From Halorussus marinus (lineage in GTDB: Archaea; Halobacteriota; Halobacteria; Halobacteriales; Haladaptataceae), in contig NZ_SBIV01000001.1 of assembly GCF_004765795.1 (NCBI RefSeq), positions 682,001-746,000 on the forward strand: a stretch of 64,000 bases of DNA. The letters are read 5' to 3'. Positions 47,788-56,939 of the stretch are shown one piece after another (the stretch's first letter is position 1; every line of letters begins with the position of its first letter). A program made the position numbers and the translations under genes. The notes under the pieces were generated by a model that did not search any database, was not told the DNA's origin, and saw only the letters and a program-made list of their open reading frames with translations.

Positions 47788-49614
47788 ATGAGCCCCGACG
47801 CCCGACGCTACTTCGCCGCGCGCGAGACGGTCGGCCCCTCGCTCGCGCCCGACGGTCGGCTGGCGTTTCTCGCCGACACCACCGGAACCGCACAGGTCTG
47901 GACGCTCGACGAGCCCGGAAAGTGGCCCCGCCAGCGCACCGTCTACGACGAGCGCGTCTCGTTCGCCGCGTGGTCGCCCGGCGGCGACGCCCTCGCGTTC
48001 GGGAAGGACGCGGGCGCCGACGAGCACGACCAGCTGTTCGTGCTCGACCCCGCCGACGAGTCGGTCGAGCGGCTGACCGACCGCCCCGACGCCATCCACC
48101 TGTGGGGCGCCTGGAGCCCCGACGGCGACCGACTCGCCTTCGCGGCCAACCGCCGGGCGGGCTCGCGCTTCGACGTGTACGCGATGGAGCCCGACGCCGA
48201 CGAGCCGACGCTCGTCCGGGAGGCCGACGAGTCGGGGATCCGGTCGGTCGAGGGGTGGAGCCCGTCCGGAGACCGCCTGCTGGTGAGCCGGGCCCGCGCC
48301 AGTTCCGACGGCGACCTCTACGCGGTCGCGGTCGACTCCGGGGAGCGTCGCCACCTCACGCCCCACGACGGGCGGGTCCGGTACCACCAGCCGACGTTCG
48401 GGCCCGACGGCGACGCGGTCTACTGCCTGAGCGACGCGAACGCCGACACCCGAGAGCTGGTCCGGATCGACCTCGAAACGCAGGCGACCGAGACCGTGGT
48501 CTCGGGCGGCGAGTGGAGCCTCGACGGCTTCGCGCTCGACGCCGGCTCGGGCCGGCTCGCGGCGTCTTGGAACGTCGACGGCTACGGGGAGCTTCGGGTG
48601 GGCGAGCTGACCGGCCCGACCGACGCCGACCTCGAAGCGGTCGACGTTCCCGACGGCGTGGTCCACGAAGTCGCGATGGGACCGGCCGGCGACCGCGTCG
48701 CCGCAACCGTCTCGGCGCCGGCGCTGAACCACTCGGTGTTCGTGGTCGACGCGACGGCCACCGACGCCGATGGCGACGCGCGGCCGGTCGAGCGCTGGAC
48801 TCGGCCGTCGCCGGGCGGCGTGTCGCTCGATCGCTACCAGTCGCCGGAACTGCTCCGATACGAGACGTTCGACGGCCGCGAGATCCCCGCGTACTTCACG
48901 CTCCCCGAGGGCGACCCCGACGGCGCGGGCGGCGCGCCGGTCGTTGTCGACATCCACGGTGGCCCCCACCACCAGCGTCGGCCGTGGTTCCGGCCGATCC
49001 GCCAGTACCTCCTCGACTCGGGGTACGCCGTCTTCGAGCCCAACGTCCGGGGGTCGTCGGGGTACGGCGCCGAGTACGCCGCGCTCGACGACGTCGAAAA
49101 CCGGATGGACTCGGTGCGCGACGTCGCCGAGGCCGTTGGGTGGCTCCGGGACCATCCGGAGATCGACGGCGAGCGGATCGTCGCGTACGGACGGTCGTAC
49201 GGCGGGTTCATGGTGCTTTCGGCGATCACCGAGTACCCCGACCTCTGGGCGGCCGCGGTCGACTTCGTCGGGATCGCCGACTGGGAGACCTTCCTCGAAA
49301 ACACCGGCGACTGGCGCCGCTCGCACCGCGAGGCCGAGTACGGCTCGCTCGAGGACGACCGCGAGTTCCTCCGGTCGATCAGCCCGATCCACTCGGTCGA
49401 GGCGATCGAGTGTCCGCTTTTCGTCCAGCACGGCGAGAACGACCCCCGCGTCCCCGTCGGCGAGGCCCGCCAGATCGCCGCGGAGGTGCGCGAGCAGGGC
49501 GTCCCGGTCGAGACGCTGCTCTTCGACGACGAGGGCCACCACACCACGAAGCTCCAGAACCGCGTCGAACTGTTCGAGCGCATCGGGGCGTTTCTCGACG
49601 AGCACGTCGCGTAA
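47788..49614 (+). CDS. S9-family prolyl-oligopeptidase-type serine peptidase
   Basis: A 608-residue S9C-like peptidase. Residues 1-350 form WD40/TolB-like propeller repeats (WSPGGDALAF, WSPDGDRLAF, GWSPSGDRLLV). The alpha/beta-hydrolase domain follows: GRSYGGF around Ser470, Asp552 in ENDPRVP and His584 in DEGHH complete the triad. It should cleave short peptides in the cytoplasm, as no signal is present. Length and order are normal. Divergent from the three-gene cassette across 114 bp. Confidence 0.92.
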   Translation: MSPDARRYFAARETVGPSLAPDGRLAFLADTTGTAQVWTLDEPGKWPRQRTVYDERVSFAAWSPGGDALAFGKDAGADEHDQLFVLDPADESVERLTDRPDAIHLWGAWSPDGDRLAFAANRRAGSRFDVYAMEPDADEPTLVREADESGIRSVEGWSPSGDRLLVSRARASSDGDLYAVAVDSGERRHLTPHDGRVRYHQPTFGPDGDAVYCLSDANADTRELVRIDLETQATETVVSGGEWSLDGFALDAGSGRLAASWNVDGYGELRVGELTGPTDADLEAVDVPDGVVHEVAMGPAGDRVAATVSAPALNHSVFVVDATATDADGDARPVERWTRPSPGGVSLDRYQSPELLRYETFDGREIPAYFTLPEGDPDGAGGAPVVVDIHGGPHHQRRPWFRPIRQYLLDSGYAVFEPNVRGSSGYGAEYAALDDVENRMDSVRDVAEAVGWLRDHPEIDGERIVAYGRSYGGFMVLSAITEYPDLWAAAVDFVGIADWETFLENTGDWRRSHREAEYGSLEDDREFLRSISPIHSVEAIECPLFVQHGENDPRVPVGEARQIAAEVREQGVPVETLLFDDEGHHTTKLQNRVELFERIGAFLDEHVA

Positions 49615-49622
49615 CCGGGGGC

Positions 49623-49895
49623 TCACTCGGCGACGACGAGCCAGTGGTCGTCGTCCCGGCGCTCCAGAACCGCCGGCTCGCCCATTCGGACGACGTACCC
49701 CGTGACGGTGCGTTCGATCTCGTGGTCGGCCCGCACGCCCACGAGGTTCCCGAGGAGCCGGGCCGACGGCGGCTTTTGGGCCGCGCCGCAGTCGTAGATC
49801 GTGAGGAGGTCGGTCTCGCGCTCGTCGTACACCACGATGTAGGCGTGTCGGGGGAGCCGCCACCCGTCCTCGCCGACCGGCACCAGCGTGTTCAC
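49623..49895 (-). CDS. small haloarchaeal protein, unknown
   Basis: A 90-residue protein starting with GTG at 49895; a TATA-like GTTTTTACG lies about 22-30 nt upstream, which rules against the TTG-started extension to 49931. Sequence segments such as YIVVYDERETDLLTIYDC and GEPAVLERRDDDHWLVV suggest a small beta-rich domain. No recognised family. Its stop is 8 bp from the S9 peptidase stop, convergent. Confidence 0.65.
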   Translation of the reverse strand: MNTLVPVGEDGWRLPRHAYIVVYDERETDLLTIYDCGAAQKPPSARLLGNLVGVRADHEIERTVTGYVVRMGEPAVLERRDDDHWLVVAE

Positions 49896-49956
49896 GCCGG
49901 TAGTAGTTTCGCCGCGCGTAAAAACCCACAACCGGCCCGCCGGGCCGCTTCGGACC

Positions 49957-50415
49957 TCACTCGGCGTTCGCTTCGAGCGACTCCGAGCCCTCGCCGTCGT
50001 TCATCATCTCGGCGTCCTCTCGGACTCCCCGGACGTCGTCGAAAAGCTCCTGATGGTGGGCCGCGATGTCGGTCGTCGTCAAGATCCCTTTCAGTTCGTC
50101 GCCGTCGGTCACCGGGAGGTGTTTGGTCGCGTTGTCCTTCATCAGCGCGACCGCCTGTCCGACGCTCGCGTCGGAATCGACCGTCACGACGGGGTGGCTC
50201 ACGACGTTCTCCAGCGGTATCTTTTCGAACGGTTGGCTGGACGCGACGCCGGCGTACAGGACGTCGGACTTGGTGGCGATCCCGACGGGCTTGCCCTCCT
50301 GAGTCACGATGACGCTACCGACGCTGTGGCGGAGCATCCGGGCGGCCGCCTGCTGGATCGTGGCGTCGCTCTCGACGGTGACGACCGCCTCGGACATCAG
50401 GTCTCGAACGATCAT
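49957..50415 (-). CDS. CBS-pair protein
   Basis: A 152-residue stand-alone Bateman module: first CBS IVRDLMSEAVVTVESDATIQ (start), second CBS around VVSHPVVTVDSDASVGQAV, with a conserved (I/L)TTTDIAAHH ending. Such pairs bind adenosyl ligands (AMP, ATP, SAM) and regulate a partner. The C-terminal 30 residues form an acidic tail. The Met at 50415 is the family start; the longer frame upstream is Arg-rich and not real. Confidence 0.9.
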   Translation of the reverse strand: MIVRDLMSEAVVTVESDATIQQAAARMLRHSVGSVIVTQEGKPVGIATKSDVLYAGVASSQPFEKIPLENVVSHPVVTVDSDASVGQAVALMKDNATKHLPVTDGDELKGILTTTDIAAHHQELFDDVRGVREDAEMMNDGEGSESLEANAE

Positions 50416-50597
50416 GTGTGGGGGTCCGCACCGAGGTGTTAAAAATCCTCTCGGTACTCCTGTCGGCCGAGAGCGGGACGCAGGCGTCGATTGCTGACAC
50501 GATTCGTCTCTCCGGGTGGCTCCGAACCGAGCCCACTCACGGACTTGGGAAGAACTATACGGCGGGAATCTGTCCACTCGGCTAGGACGGATTCACC

Positions 50598-51980
50598 GTG
50601 GTTCCAGACCTCGCAACCGACGGACGACTCGCAGCGTACTTTCACGCCGCGCCCGACGCGATCGTGATCGTGGACGGCGACGGCGAGATAGTCCGTGCGA
50701 ACGAACGCGTCGAAGACGTGTTCGGGTACGACCGCCGCGAGCTGGAGGGCGAACCGGTCGAGCGACTCATGCCCGCCGAGTTCCGGAGCCGCCACGCCGA
50801 GGCGCGTCGCGCGTACTTCGAGAATCCCGAGCGGCGGGCGATGGGCGCCGGGCTGACCCTTCGAGGCCGGCGTCGCGACGGCTCGACGTTTCCGGTCGAC
50901 ATCAGCCTCAGTCCGATGACCGACGGCGGGGAGATGAGGGTGATGGCGGTCATCCGCGACATCACCGAACGCACCCGGCTCCAGCGCAAGTACCGCACGC
51001 TGCTGGAAGCCGCGCCCGACGCCGCGTTCGTCGTCGATGCCGACACCGACGAGATCACCGAAGTGAACCAGCAGGCGACGGCGCTCGTGGACGCTCCCGA
51101 AGAGAAACTGATCGGACAGGATCGCTTGGCGCTGTTTCCGGAGGCCCACCGCGATCAGTGCGCAGAGCTGTTCGACCGGGAGTTCGAGTCCGGGGACGCG
51201 GTCTTCAGCCGATTGCCCGACGGCTCGCCCCTCCGGATCGAGACGACCGAGGGCGACCGAGTCCCCGTCGAGATAAGCGCCCGAACCGCCGACCTCGACG
51301 ACCGGCGGGTCGTCATCGCGATGGTCCGGGACATCTCGAAGCGTCGGGCCTCCGAACGGGACCTGAAACGCCAGCTCGAACGGTTCAAGAAGATCTCCGA
51401 GATCCTCTCGCACGACCTCCGGAACCCCCTGAACGTGGCGGAGGGCCACGTCGAGTTCGCGTGCGAACACGAGGACGTCTCGTACCTCGAAGCGGTCTCG
51501 GACGCCCACGAACGGATGGAGCGGCTCATCGACGACACGCTGTCGATCATCCGCGAGGGGTACGGCGCCGAGTCGATCGAGTCGATCGAACTCGCGTCGG
51601 TGGCGACCGAGTGCTGGGAACACGTCGCGACCGCCGACGCGACGCTCCGGATCGAGTCGGACCGCTCGATCCGGGCAGATCCGCGACGGATCAGCCACGT
51701 CTTCGAGAACCTCTTTCGCAACGCCGTCGAACACGGCGGTAGCGAGGTCTCGATCCGGGTCGGGGCGCTCGCCGACGGGTTCTACGTCGAGGACGACGGG
51801 CCGGGAGTCCCGCCGGAAGAGCGAGACGACGTGTTCGATCCCGGCTTTACGACCACCGACGACGGCACCGGACTCGGACTCGACATCGTCGCCGAGATCG
51901 CCGACGCCCACGGCTGGGCGATCGACGTCGTCGACGGCCGCGACGGCGGCGCACGCTTCGAGATCACCGGCGTCGAGTGA
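50598..51980 (+). CDS. cytoplasmic two-PAS sensor histidine kinase
   Basis: A 460-residue kinase without transmembrane helices. PAS 1 (about 10-130, AAPDAIVIVDGDGEIV, ending VIRDITERTR), PAS 2 (about 135-250, AAPDAAFVVDADTDEI, ending VRDISKRR), HisKA helix with His272 in SHDLRNPLN, and HATPase with N-box NLFRNAVEHGG, G1 DDGPGVP and G2 GTGLGL. Complete and probably active. GTG start at 50598. No regulator gene adjacent; its stop is one base from the stop of the convergent HerA-like gene. Confidence 0.9.
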   Translation: MVPDLATDGRLAAYFHAAPDAIVIVDGDGEIVRANERVEDVFGYDRRELEGEPVERLMPAEFRSRHAEARRAYFENPERRAMGAGLTLRGRRRDGSTFPVDISLSPMTDGGEMRVMAVIRDITERTRLQRKYRTLLEAAPDAAFVVDADTDEITEVNQQATALVDAPEEKLIGQDRLALFPEAHRDQCAELFDREFESGDAVFSRLPDGSPLRIETTEGDRVPVEISARTADLDDRRVVIAMVRDISKRRASERDLKRQLERFKKISEILSHDLRNPLNVAEGHVEFACEHEDVSYLEAVSDAHERMERLIDDTLSIIREGYGAESIESIELASVATECWEHVATADATLRIESDRSIRADPRRISHVFENLFRNAVEHGGSEVSIRVGALADGFYVEDDGPGVPPEERDDVFDPGFTTTDDGTGLGLDIVAEIADAHGWAIDVVDGRDGGARFEITGVE

Positions 51981-51981
51981 C

Positions 51982-53475
51982 TCACTCGACGTCCGGCAGT
52001 TCGGCCGCGACCTCCGAGAGCGCCTCCTTCCTGCTGTCGTCGTCCATCTCGCCGTCGGTCAGCGCCGCGAGCAGCGACGGGAGCGAGGCGACGTACTCCC
52101 CGCCGCCCGCGTGCTGGACGAACCCGCGCTGGCGGAGCCGGCGATTGTGGTTGTACGCGATCTCGCGGTCGTCGGCGCCGCCGGCCGCGACGTGGGCCTC
52201 GACCGGCGTCCCCGGACCCTCCCGGAGGTAGTGGGCCAACATTCCGCGCTCGACCGGTTCGAGGGCGTCTAGCTCCTCCCGGATCGCATCGAGGGGGTCG
52301 CGGTCGCCGTCAGCGTCGTCGCCGCCGTCGGCGTCGGCCGGCGGGTCGTCGGATTCTGCGGACTCGTAACTGCCGAGCGCGGCCTGCTGGCCGCCGTCGG
52401 CGCCGACGTAGGGGTTCGCGCGCCGGTTCCGGGAGGTGTCGAGCATCGCCTTCGCGAACTGGTCGGCGACCGCCTCCATCTCGCGGGCCTCCTCTAGCTG
52501 TCGTTCGAGGTCCTCGATCCGGTCGTCTCTCTCTGCGACCTCCATCCGGAGGCGTTCGATCTCGTCTTCGCGCTGGCTCTCGGCCTCGCTGATCTCCCGG
52601 AGGTCGCTGACGAGGTCGTCGCTCACCGACTTGAGGTCCGGGCGCTCGAAGTCCTCCAGCCCGGGGGTCGCGCCGGCGTCGAACGTCTGCTTGCGGTGGA
52701 ACTGAACCCGGCGGGTCTCCTCGGACCAGTCGGTGGTGAGAAACGCCTCGCCGTCGTCCATGTCCTCTATGGCGTCGGCGTAGTCGCTTCCGAGGATGCG
52801 CCCGACGACTTTCGTGTCGTTGTTCCAGGTGAGCCGGTGCCAGACGAGCCAGTCACACTGGGTGATGAAGTCTTTTTTCACGTCGGCGGGGCGCTGGCTG
52901 ATGCCCGCGACCCCGAGGCCGTGTTTGCGCCCGCGCTTGCCGATCTTGATGAGCATCCTGCCACACTCGTCCATCCCGCCGCCCTCGGGGATGTACTCGT
53001 GGACCTCCTCGACCACGAGCAAGAACGGCTTTTTGAGCTTCTTCTCCTTGGCGAACAGCTGGCGCGCGACAGCGGTCAGCAGGTCCTTGGCGTCGCTCTC
53101 GTTCAGATACCCCGACACGTCGAGGATGATGGGGACGTTGTCCTCGAGCGCGAGGGTGGCGAGCCGTTCGGCGTGCTCGGCGTCGACCTGAATGTCACAC
53201 TCCTCGTCAGCGCCGGCGTGGAGCAGTTCGTACTCCTCTTTGAGCCCGTAGTACTCGCCGTCGACGTCCACGATCATCACCGGATAGCCGCCGTCGAGGA
53301 GCTTCTCGACGACGACGCTCGCGGTGTTCGACTTCCCGGAACCGGACTTGCCCGTGATGAACGCCCGACCGGTCAGCACCTCGACGACCGGGAGCTCGAC
53401 CGGGTCGCCCGGCGTGCCGGCGTCTCCGCCGACGCCCTCGCTCACGTCCGCGACCGCCATGCGTTCCTGCGACAT
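51982..53475 (-). CDS. HerA-like ATPase (DUF87) with C-terminal wHTH
   Basis: A 497-residue HerA/FtsK-type ATPase. Walker A GKSGSGKS (42-49), Walker B FLLVVEEVHEY (about 151-161) with the catalytic Glu pair, and the GISQRPADV sensor motif. A coiled coil (about 285-340) and a winged-helix-like C-terminal domain (about 405-497, GMLAHYLREGPGTPVEAHV) follow. Unlike true HerA it lacks the long N-terminal HAS barrel and is not next to nurA, mre11 or rad50. It belongs to the widespread archaeal DUF87 group, possibly a DNA translocase. Confidence 0.85.
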   Translation of the reverse strand: MSQERMAVADVSEGVGGDAGTPGDPVELPVVEVLTGRAFITGKSGSGKSNTASVVVEKLLDGGYPVMIVDVDGEYYGLKEEYELLHAGADEECDIQVDAEHAERLATLALEDNVPIILDVSGYLNESDAKDLLTAVARQLFAKEKKLKKPFLLVVEEVHEYIPEGGGMDECGRMLIKIGKRGRKHGLGVAGISQRPADVKKDFITQCDWLVWHRLTWNNDTKVVGRILGSDYADAIEDMDDGEAFLTTDWSEETRRVQFHRKQTFDAGATPGLEDFERPDLKSVSDDLVSDLREISEAESQREDEIERLRMEVAERDDRIEDLERQLEEAREMEAVADQFAKAMLDTSRNRRANPYVGADGGQQAALGSYESAESDDPPADADGGDDADGDRDPLDAIREELDALEPVERGMLAHYLREGPGTPVEAHVAAGGADDREIAYNHNRRLRQRGFVQHAGGGEYVASLPSLLAALTDGEMDDDSRKEALSEVAAELPDVE

Positions 53476-53541
53476 CTCTCGGTCGTGACCTGACGCCCGG
53501 ACCCTATAACTGTCCGGGCTCGGGGCGCGGTCGGTCGGCGG

Positions 53542-54780
53542 TTAGGCACTCGGGTCCGAGCGCACCGACAACAGTCCGCCGAAGACGGTCGCGACCGCGG
53601 CGAACCCACATAGCACCACGAAGAGCACGGTGGGGTCGAACAGTTCGAGCACGAACCCCGCGATCCCCGCCCCGGCGGCGCCGATGCCGAACACGCCGAG
53701 GTAGGTGTACCCGTACGACAGCCCGCGAGTCCCCGCGGGCGTGTACTGGGCGACCGCCGCCTGATACAGCGGCTGGACGACAAACAGCGCGAACCCGAGC
53801 GCGGCGCTCGCCGCCAGCAGTGTAATCAGCCCGGCGTTGAGCGCGGGGATGTACAGGAGCGCGATGACAGCCAGCGCGGCGAACGCCCCGGTGATCCCGC
53901 GCTCGACGCGGATGCGGTCGGTGAGCATCCCGCCGACGTACTGGCCGCCGATCCCGATCATCAGCAGGCCCGAGTAGACGTACCGGGAGGGTTCGATCTC
54001 CCGGCCCCCGAGTTCGACGGGATCGAACAGCGACTGGTTCGCGAGCATCTCCGGCAGGAACGTGAGGACGCCGCGGTAGTAGAGCCCAGAGCACATCACG
54101 ACGACGAACACGAGGACGAACGCGCCCGAGAACAGCGTCTTCGAGTCGCCGACGAACTCCGCGAGCGACGAGACGCCGCCGTCGGCTCGGGCGTCGCCCC
54201 CGTCGGTGGCGGAGGCGTCGACGCCCGCGGTCTCGTCGAACTCGACGGTCAGCGCGAACACCACCGCGATCGCCGCCGGCACGGCCAGCAGGCCGACCAC
54301 GAGCCGCCAGTCGAAAAACAGCAACAGCACCGCGGTCGTCAGCGGGCCGAGCGCGATGCCGAGGTTCCCGGCCATCCCGTGGTAGGCGAACGCCGACCCC
54401 TGCTGGGAGACGCCCTTGCTGATGAGCGACAGCCCCGAGGGGTGATAGACGCTCGCGGCGATCCCCCAGAGCACGAGCGCCGCGGCGATCACCGGCACGC
54501 TCGGCGCGAGGCTCAACAGGACGAACGACCCGCCCATCCCGACCAGACACGCGATGATGAGCCGGCGCGAGCCGTAGGCGTCGGCGAGCAAGCCGCCGGG
54601 TAGCGCGCCGAGTCCGAACAGCGCGTAGCCGGCCGAGACGACCAGCCCCATCGTCCCCGGGTTCACCTCGAACAGGTCGAGCCAGATGGTCACGAGGATC
54701 GGGATCGACAGCTCGTAGGTGTGGACCATCCCGTGGGCGACCATCACCAGCCCGACGATCGAGCGGTCGTTGCGGTTCAT
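53542..54780 (-). CDS. MFS transporter
   Basis: A 412-residue major facilitator with 12 hydrophobic helices. The loop 2-3 motif (GLGALPGGLLADAYGSRR) is the MFS signature, here with the DxxGxRR core retained. The middle loop (about 195-215) is acidic. It would carry a small solute or drug out of or into the cell; the substrate is not readable. Flanked by HerA-like and dinB genes on the same strand with gaps of 66 and 139 bp, so it is probably transcribed on its own. Confidence 0.88.
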   Translation of the reverse strand: MNRNDRSIVGLVMVAHGMVHTYELSIPILVTIWLDLFEVNPGTMGLVVSAGYALFGLGALPGGLLADAYGSRRLIIACLVGMGGSFVLLSLAPSVPVIAAALVLWGIAASVYHPSGLSLISKGVSQQGSAFAYHGMAGNLGIALGPLTTAVLLLFFDWRLVVGLLAVPAAIAVVFALTVEFDETAGVDASATDGGDARADGGVSSLAEFVGDSKTLFSGAFVLVFVVVMCSGLYYRGVLTFLPEMLANQSLFDPVELGGREIEPSRYVYSGLLMIGIGGQYVGGMLTDRIRVERGITGAFAALAVIALLYIPALNAGLITLLAASAALGFALFVVQPLYQAAVAQYTPAGTRGLSYGYTYLGVFGIGAAGAGIAGFVLELFDPTVLFVVLCGFAAVATVFGGLLSVRSDPSA

Positions 54781-54919
54781 CGACGCACGCCTCCGACCGG
54801 ATCCGTCGCTCCGCGTTCGCCTGTACGTCGAGCGACCGTGTCACGACTCGTCCGATTCACGCTTTGTCACACCGGAGTCTTGTCGTCGTCGCTCTTGAGT
54901 CTGGCCGTTCCGGCAGGCG

Positions 54920-56230
54920 TCAGAAGTCCGCCAGCGACGATTGACCCGCTGGATCGGCGTCGGTTTCCGCGTCGGTGGGTCCGTTCGAGTCGTCGTCGAG
55001 CTCTGGGGGATCCGACGCATCGAAGGAGTCGGCAACGCCGGTGCGCTCGGCGTCGCCGTCCGGCGCGCTCTGGCCGTCCCACCCGCCGAGACTCGTCTGC
55101 TCGCCCGCGGCGAACGAGAGGTTCGAGACCCGGACGCCGACCTTCCGAACCGACTCGTCGTCGAACTCCCCGAGCAGTTCCACCGCGACCTCCTCGACCA
55201 GCTCCGGGTCGTCGACCGGGCCGGGAAGCGATGTCGCGCGCGTGTTCACGTCGAACGGCGGGGTCACCGCCTTGATGGCGATGGTCCGGTAGAGCGCGCC
55301 TTTCCGCCGGGCGCGGTCGGCGACGGCCTCCGCGAGCGTCCGGACGCGCTCGCGCTTGCGGTCGGGGTCGTCGGTCGCCTCGGTGAACGCCGACTCCCGC
55401 GAGAGGCTCTTCGGTCGGCCCCGCGGGGTGACCTCCCGGTCGTCTTCGCCGCGCGCCCGCCGGTACAGCTCCGCGCCGCGCTCGCCGAACCGGGCTTCGA
55501 GCGCGTCGGGGTCCGCGCCCGCGAGGTCCCCCGCGGTCTCGATTCCCAGCTCCCGGAGCTCGCGGGCCGTGACCGGGCCGACGCCGTGAATCTCGCCCGC
55601 GTCGAGGGGCGCGAGAAACGACCGGACCTCCCCGGGCTCGACGACCACGAGCCCGTCGGGCTTGTCGTGGTCGCTCGCGATCTTGGCGGCCGACATGTTG
55701 GGCGCGACCCCCACGCTCGCGGTGACGCCGACCTCGCGGTCGATGCGGTTCTTGACGTGGCGCGCGAACCCCTCGGCGACCGTCCACGCGGTCCGGTCGG
55801 TCACGTCGAGGTACGCCTCGTCGATGCTGACCTCGCGGACCACGTCCGCCGAGTCGTGGAGGATCTCTTTGACCTCCTCGCCGACCGACTCGTAGTAGTC
55901 GATGTCCACCGGTCGGTAGTGGCCCGTCGCCGCCGGGTCGAGGTCGGGATCGGTCTCGGCCGCCGCCCGCCGCGGAAGTCGGTCAAGGGCCTCGCCGATG
56001 GCCTGTGCGCTCTCGACGCCGTACTCGCGGGCCTCGTAGCTTGCGGTCGCGACCGCGCCGTGGCTCTCGCCGGGGTCGTAGCCCATCCCGACGACGACCG
56101 GTTCGCCCCGGAGTTCGGGCTCCCGGCGGCGCTCGCACGCCGCGTAGAAGCAGTCCATGTCGACGTGGAGGACGATGGCGTCGCGCCCGTCGCCGTCGGG
56201 CGTCCCGGGCAGTCGCGACCCGCCGGTCAT
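54920..56230 (-). CDS. dinB: Y-family DNA polymerase IV
   Basis: A 436-residue DinB/Dbh-type translesion polymerase. The catalytic carboxylates are Asp24 (HVDMDCFYA) and Asp137-Glu138 (SIDEAYLD); helix-hairpin-helix HGVGPVTARELRELGI and the little-finger domain (about 250-365) are present. Residues 375-429 are a long acidic, disordered tail ending in a PIP box QSSLADF (430-436), by which PCNA should recruit the enzyme. All parts intact. Confidence 0.94.
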   Translation of the reverse strand: MTGGSRLPGTPDGDGRDAIVLHVDMDCFYAACERRREPELRGEPVVVGMGYDPGESHGAVATASYEAREYGVESAQAIGEALDRLPRRAAAETDPDLDPAATGHYRPVDIDYYESVGEEVKEILHDSADVVREVSIDEAYLDVTDRTAWTVAEGFARHVKNRIDREVGVTASVGVAPNMSAAKIASDHDKPDGLVVVEPGEVRSFLAPLDAGEIHGVGPVTARELRELGIETAGDLAGADPDALEARFGERGAELYRRARGEDDREVTPRGRPKSLSRESAFTEATDDPDRKRERVRTLAEAVADRARRKGALYRTIAIKAVTPPFDVNTRATSLPGPVDDPELVEEVAVELLGEFDDESVRKVGVRVSNLSFAAGEQTSLGGWDGQSAPDGDAERTGVADSFDASDPPELDDDSNGPTDAETDADPAGQSSLADF

Positions 56231-56344
56231 GTGCGGGAGTAGGCGGCCGCGACCGGATAAATGGACCGCTCGCCGGTGTCGTGGCCGCCCGTCCGGGCGA
56301 CGGGCGTGTCGGGTCGGGTCCGGTCGGGTCGCCGCCGAGGGCGT

Positions 56345-56752
56345 TCACGCGAGGTCGCCGTCCCGCAGGAGGTCGGCGACGACGTGGACGTACAGCACGA
56401 CTGCGGTGAAGCGGGCGTAGACCGGGTCGTAGAGCGCGATCGCGCCGACGAGCGCCCCGCCGACGAGCGCGTGGCTCAGCAGTCGGTGGGTCTCTAACGT
56501 GGTCGTGTCGACGCCGTCGAACACCCGCTCTTGCTGGGTGAACGCGAACGCCGGATCGCCGACGCACCGCCGGAGGTGCGACCAGTCACCGGCGTGGTAC
56601 CGCGCGATGAGAAAGTGATCGAGGTCGACGAAGACGCTGAGTCCGACCCCGTAGACGAAGAGTCCGACCGCCTCTACCGTTCCGAGCGGGAGCGCGACGG
56701 ACAGCGCGCCGGCGGTGAGAGCGCCGAGGACCGCGTGTTCGGGCGACTTCAT
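56345..56752 (-). CDS. small YdjM/DUF457-like membrane protein
   Basis: A 135-residue protein with three hydrophobic segments. It starts MKSPEHAVLGALTAG and contains FVDLDHFLIARY and THRLLSHAL, the His/Asp pattern of YdjM-type inner-membrane metal-dependent hydrolases (DUF457), which carry H-x-x-x-D/H motifs near the membrane. Catalysis is unproven for the family. It is 114 bp downstream... upstream of dinB on the same strand but likely separate. Confidence 0.75.
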   Translation of the reverse strand: MKSPEHAVLGALTAGALSVALPLGTVEAVGLFVYGVGLSVFVDLDHFLIARYHAGDWSHLRRCVGDPAFAFTQQERVFDGVDTTTLETHRLLSHALVGGALVGAIALYDPVYARFTAVVLYVHVVADLLRDGDLA

Positions 56753-56939
56753 CTCGCCGACGTTCGGAGTCCTTCCAGTTAGTTCGCCGGGGTTCGGTTC
56801 GGAGCGCCCACAGCGTCGGCGAGTGGCGGCGACTGGCGGCCCGACAGCGATCGGTCCACCGGGTGTGACCGTTCAACAAACGCCACGGAGCCCGGAAAAC
56901 ATCGGTCAAATTTATGAGAGTTTGCGATCAGTCGGAGGT

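Noticed and set aside
47595..50312. A 905-codon plus-strand frame overlapping the S9 peptidase
   Set aside because: Out of frame to the peptidase, Arg/Pro-rich, no motif.
54920..56230. Long plus-strand frame (433 codons) opposite dinB
   Set aside because: dinB has all catalytic motifs on the minus strand; the plus frame has none.
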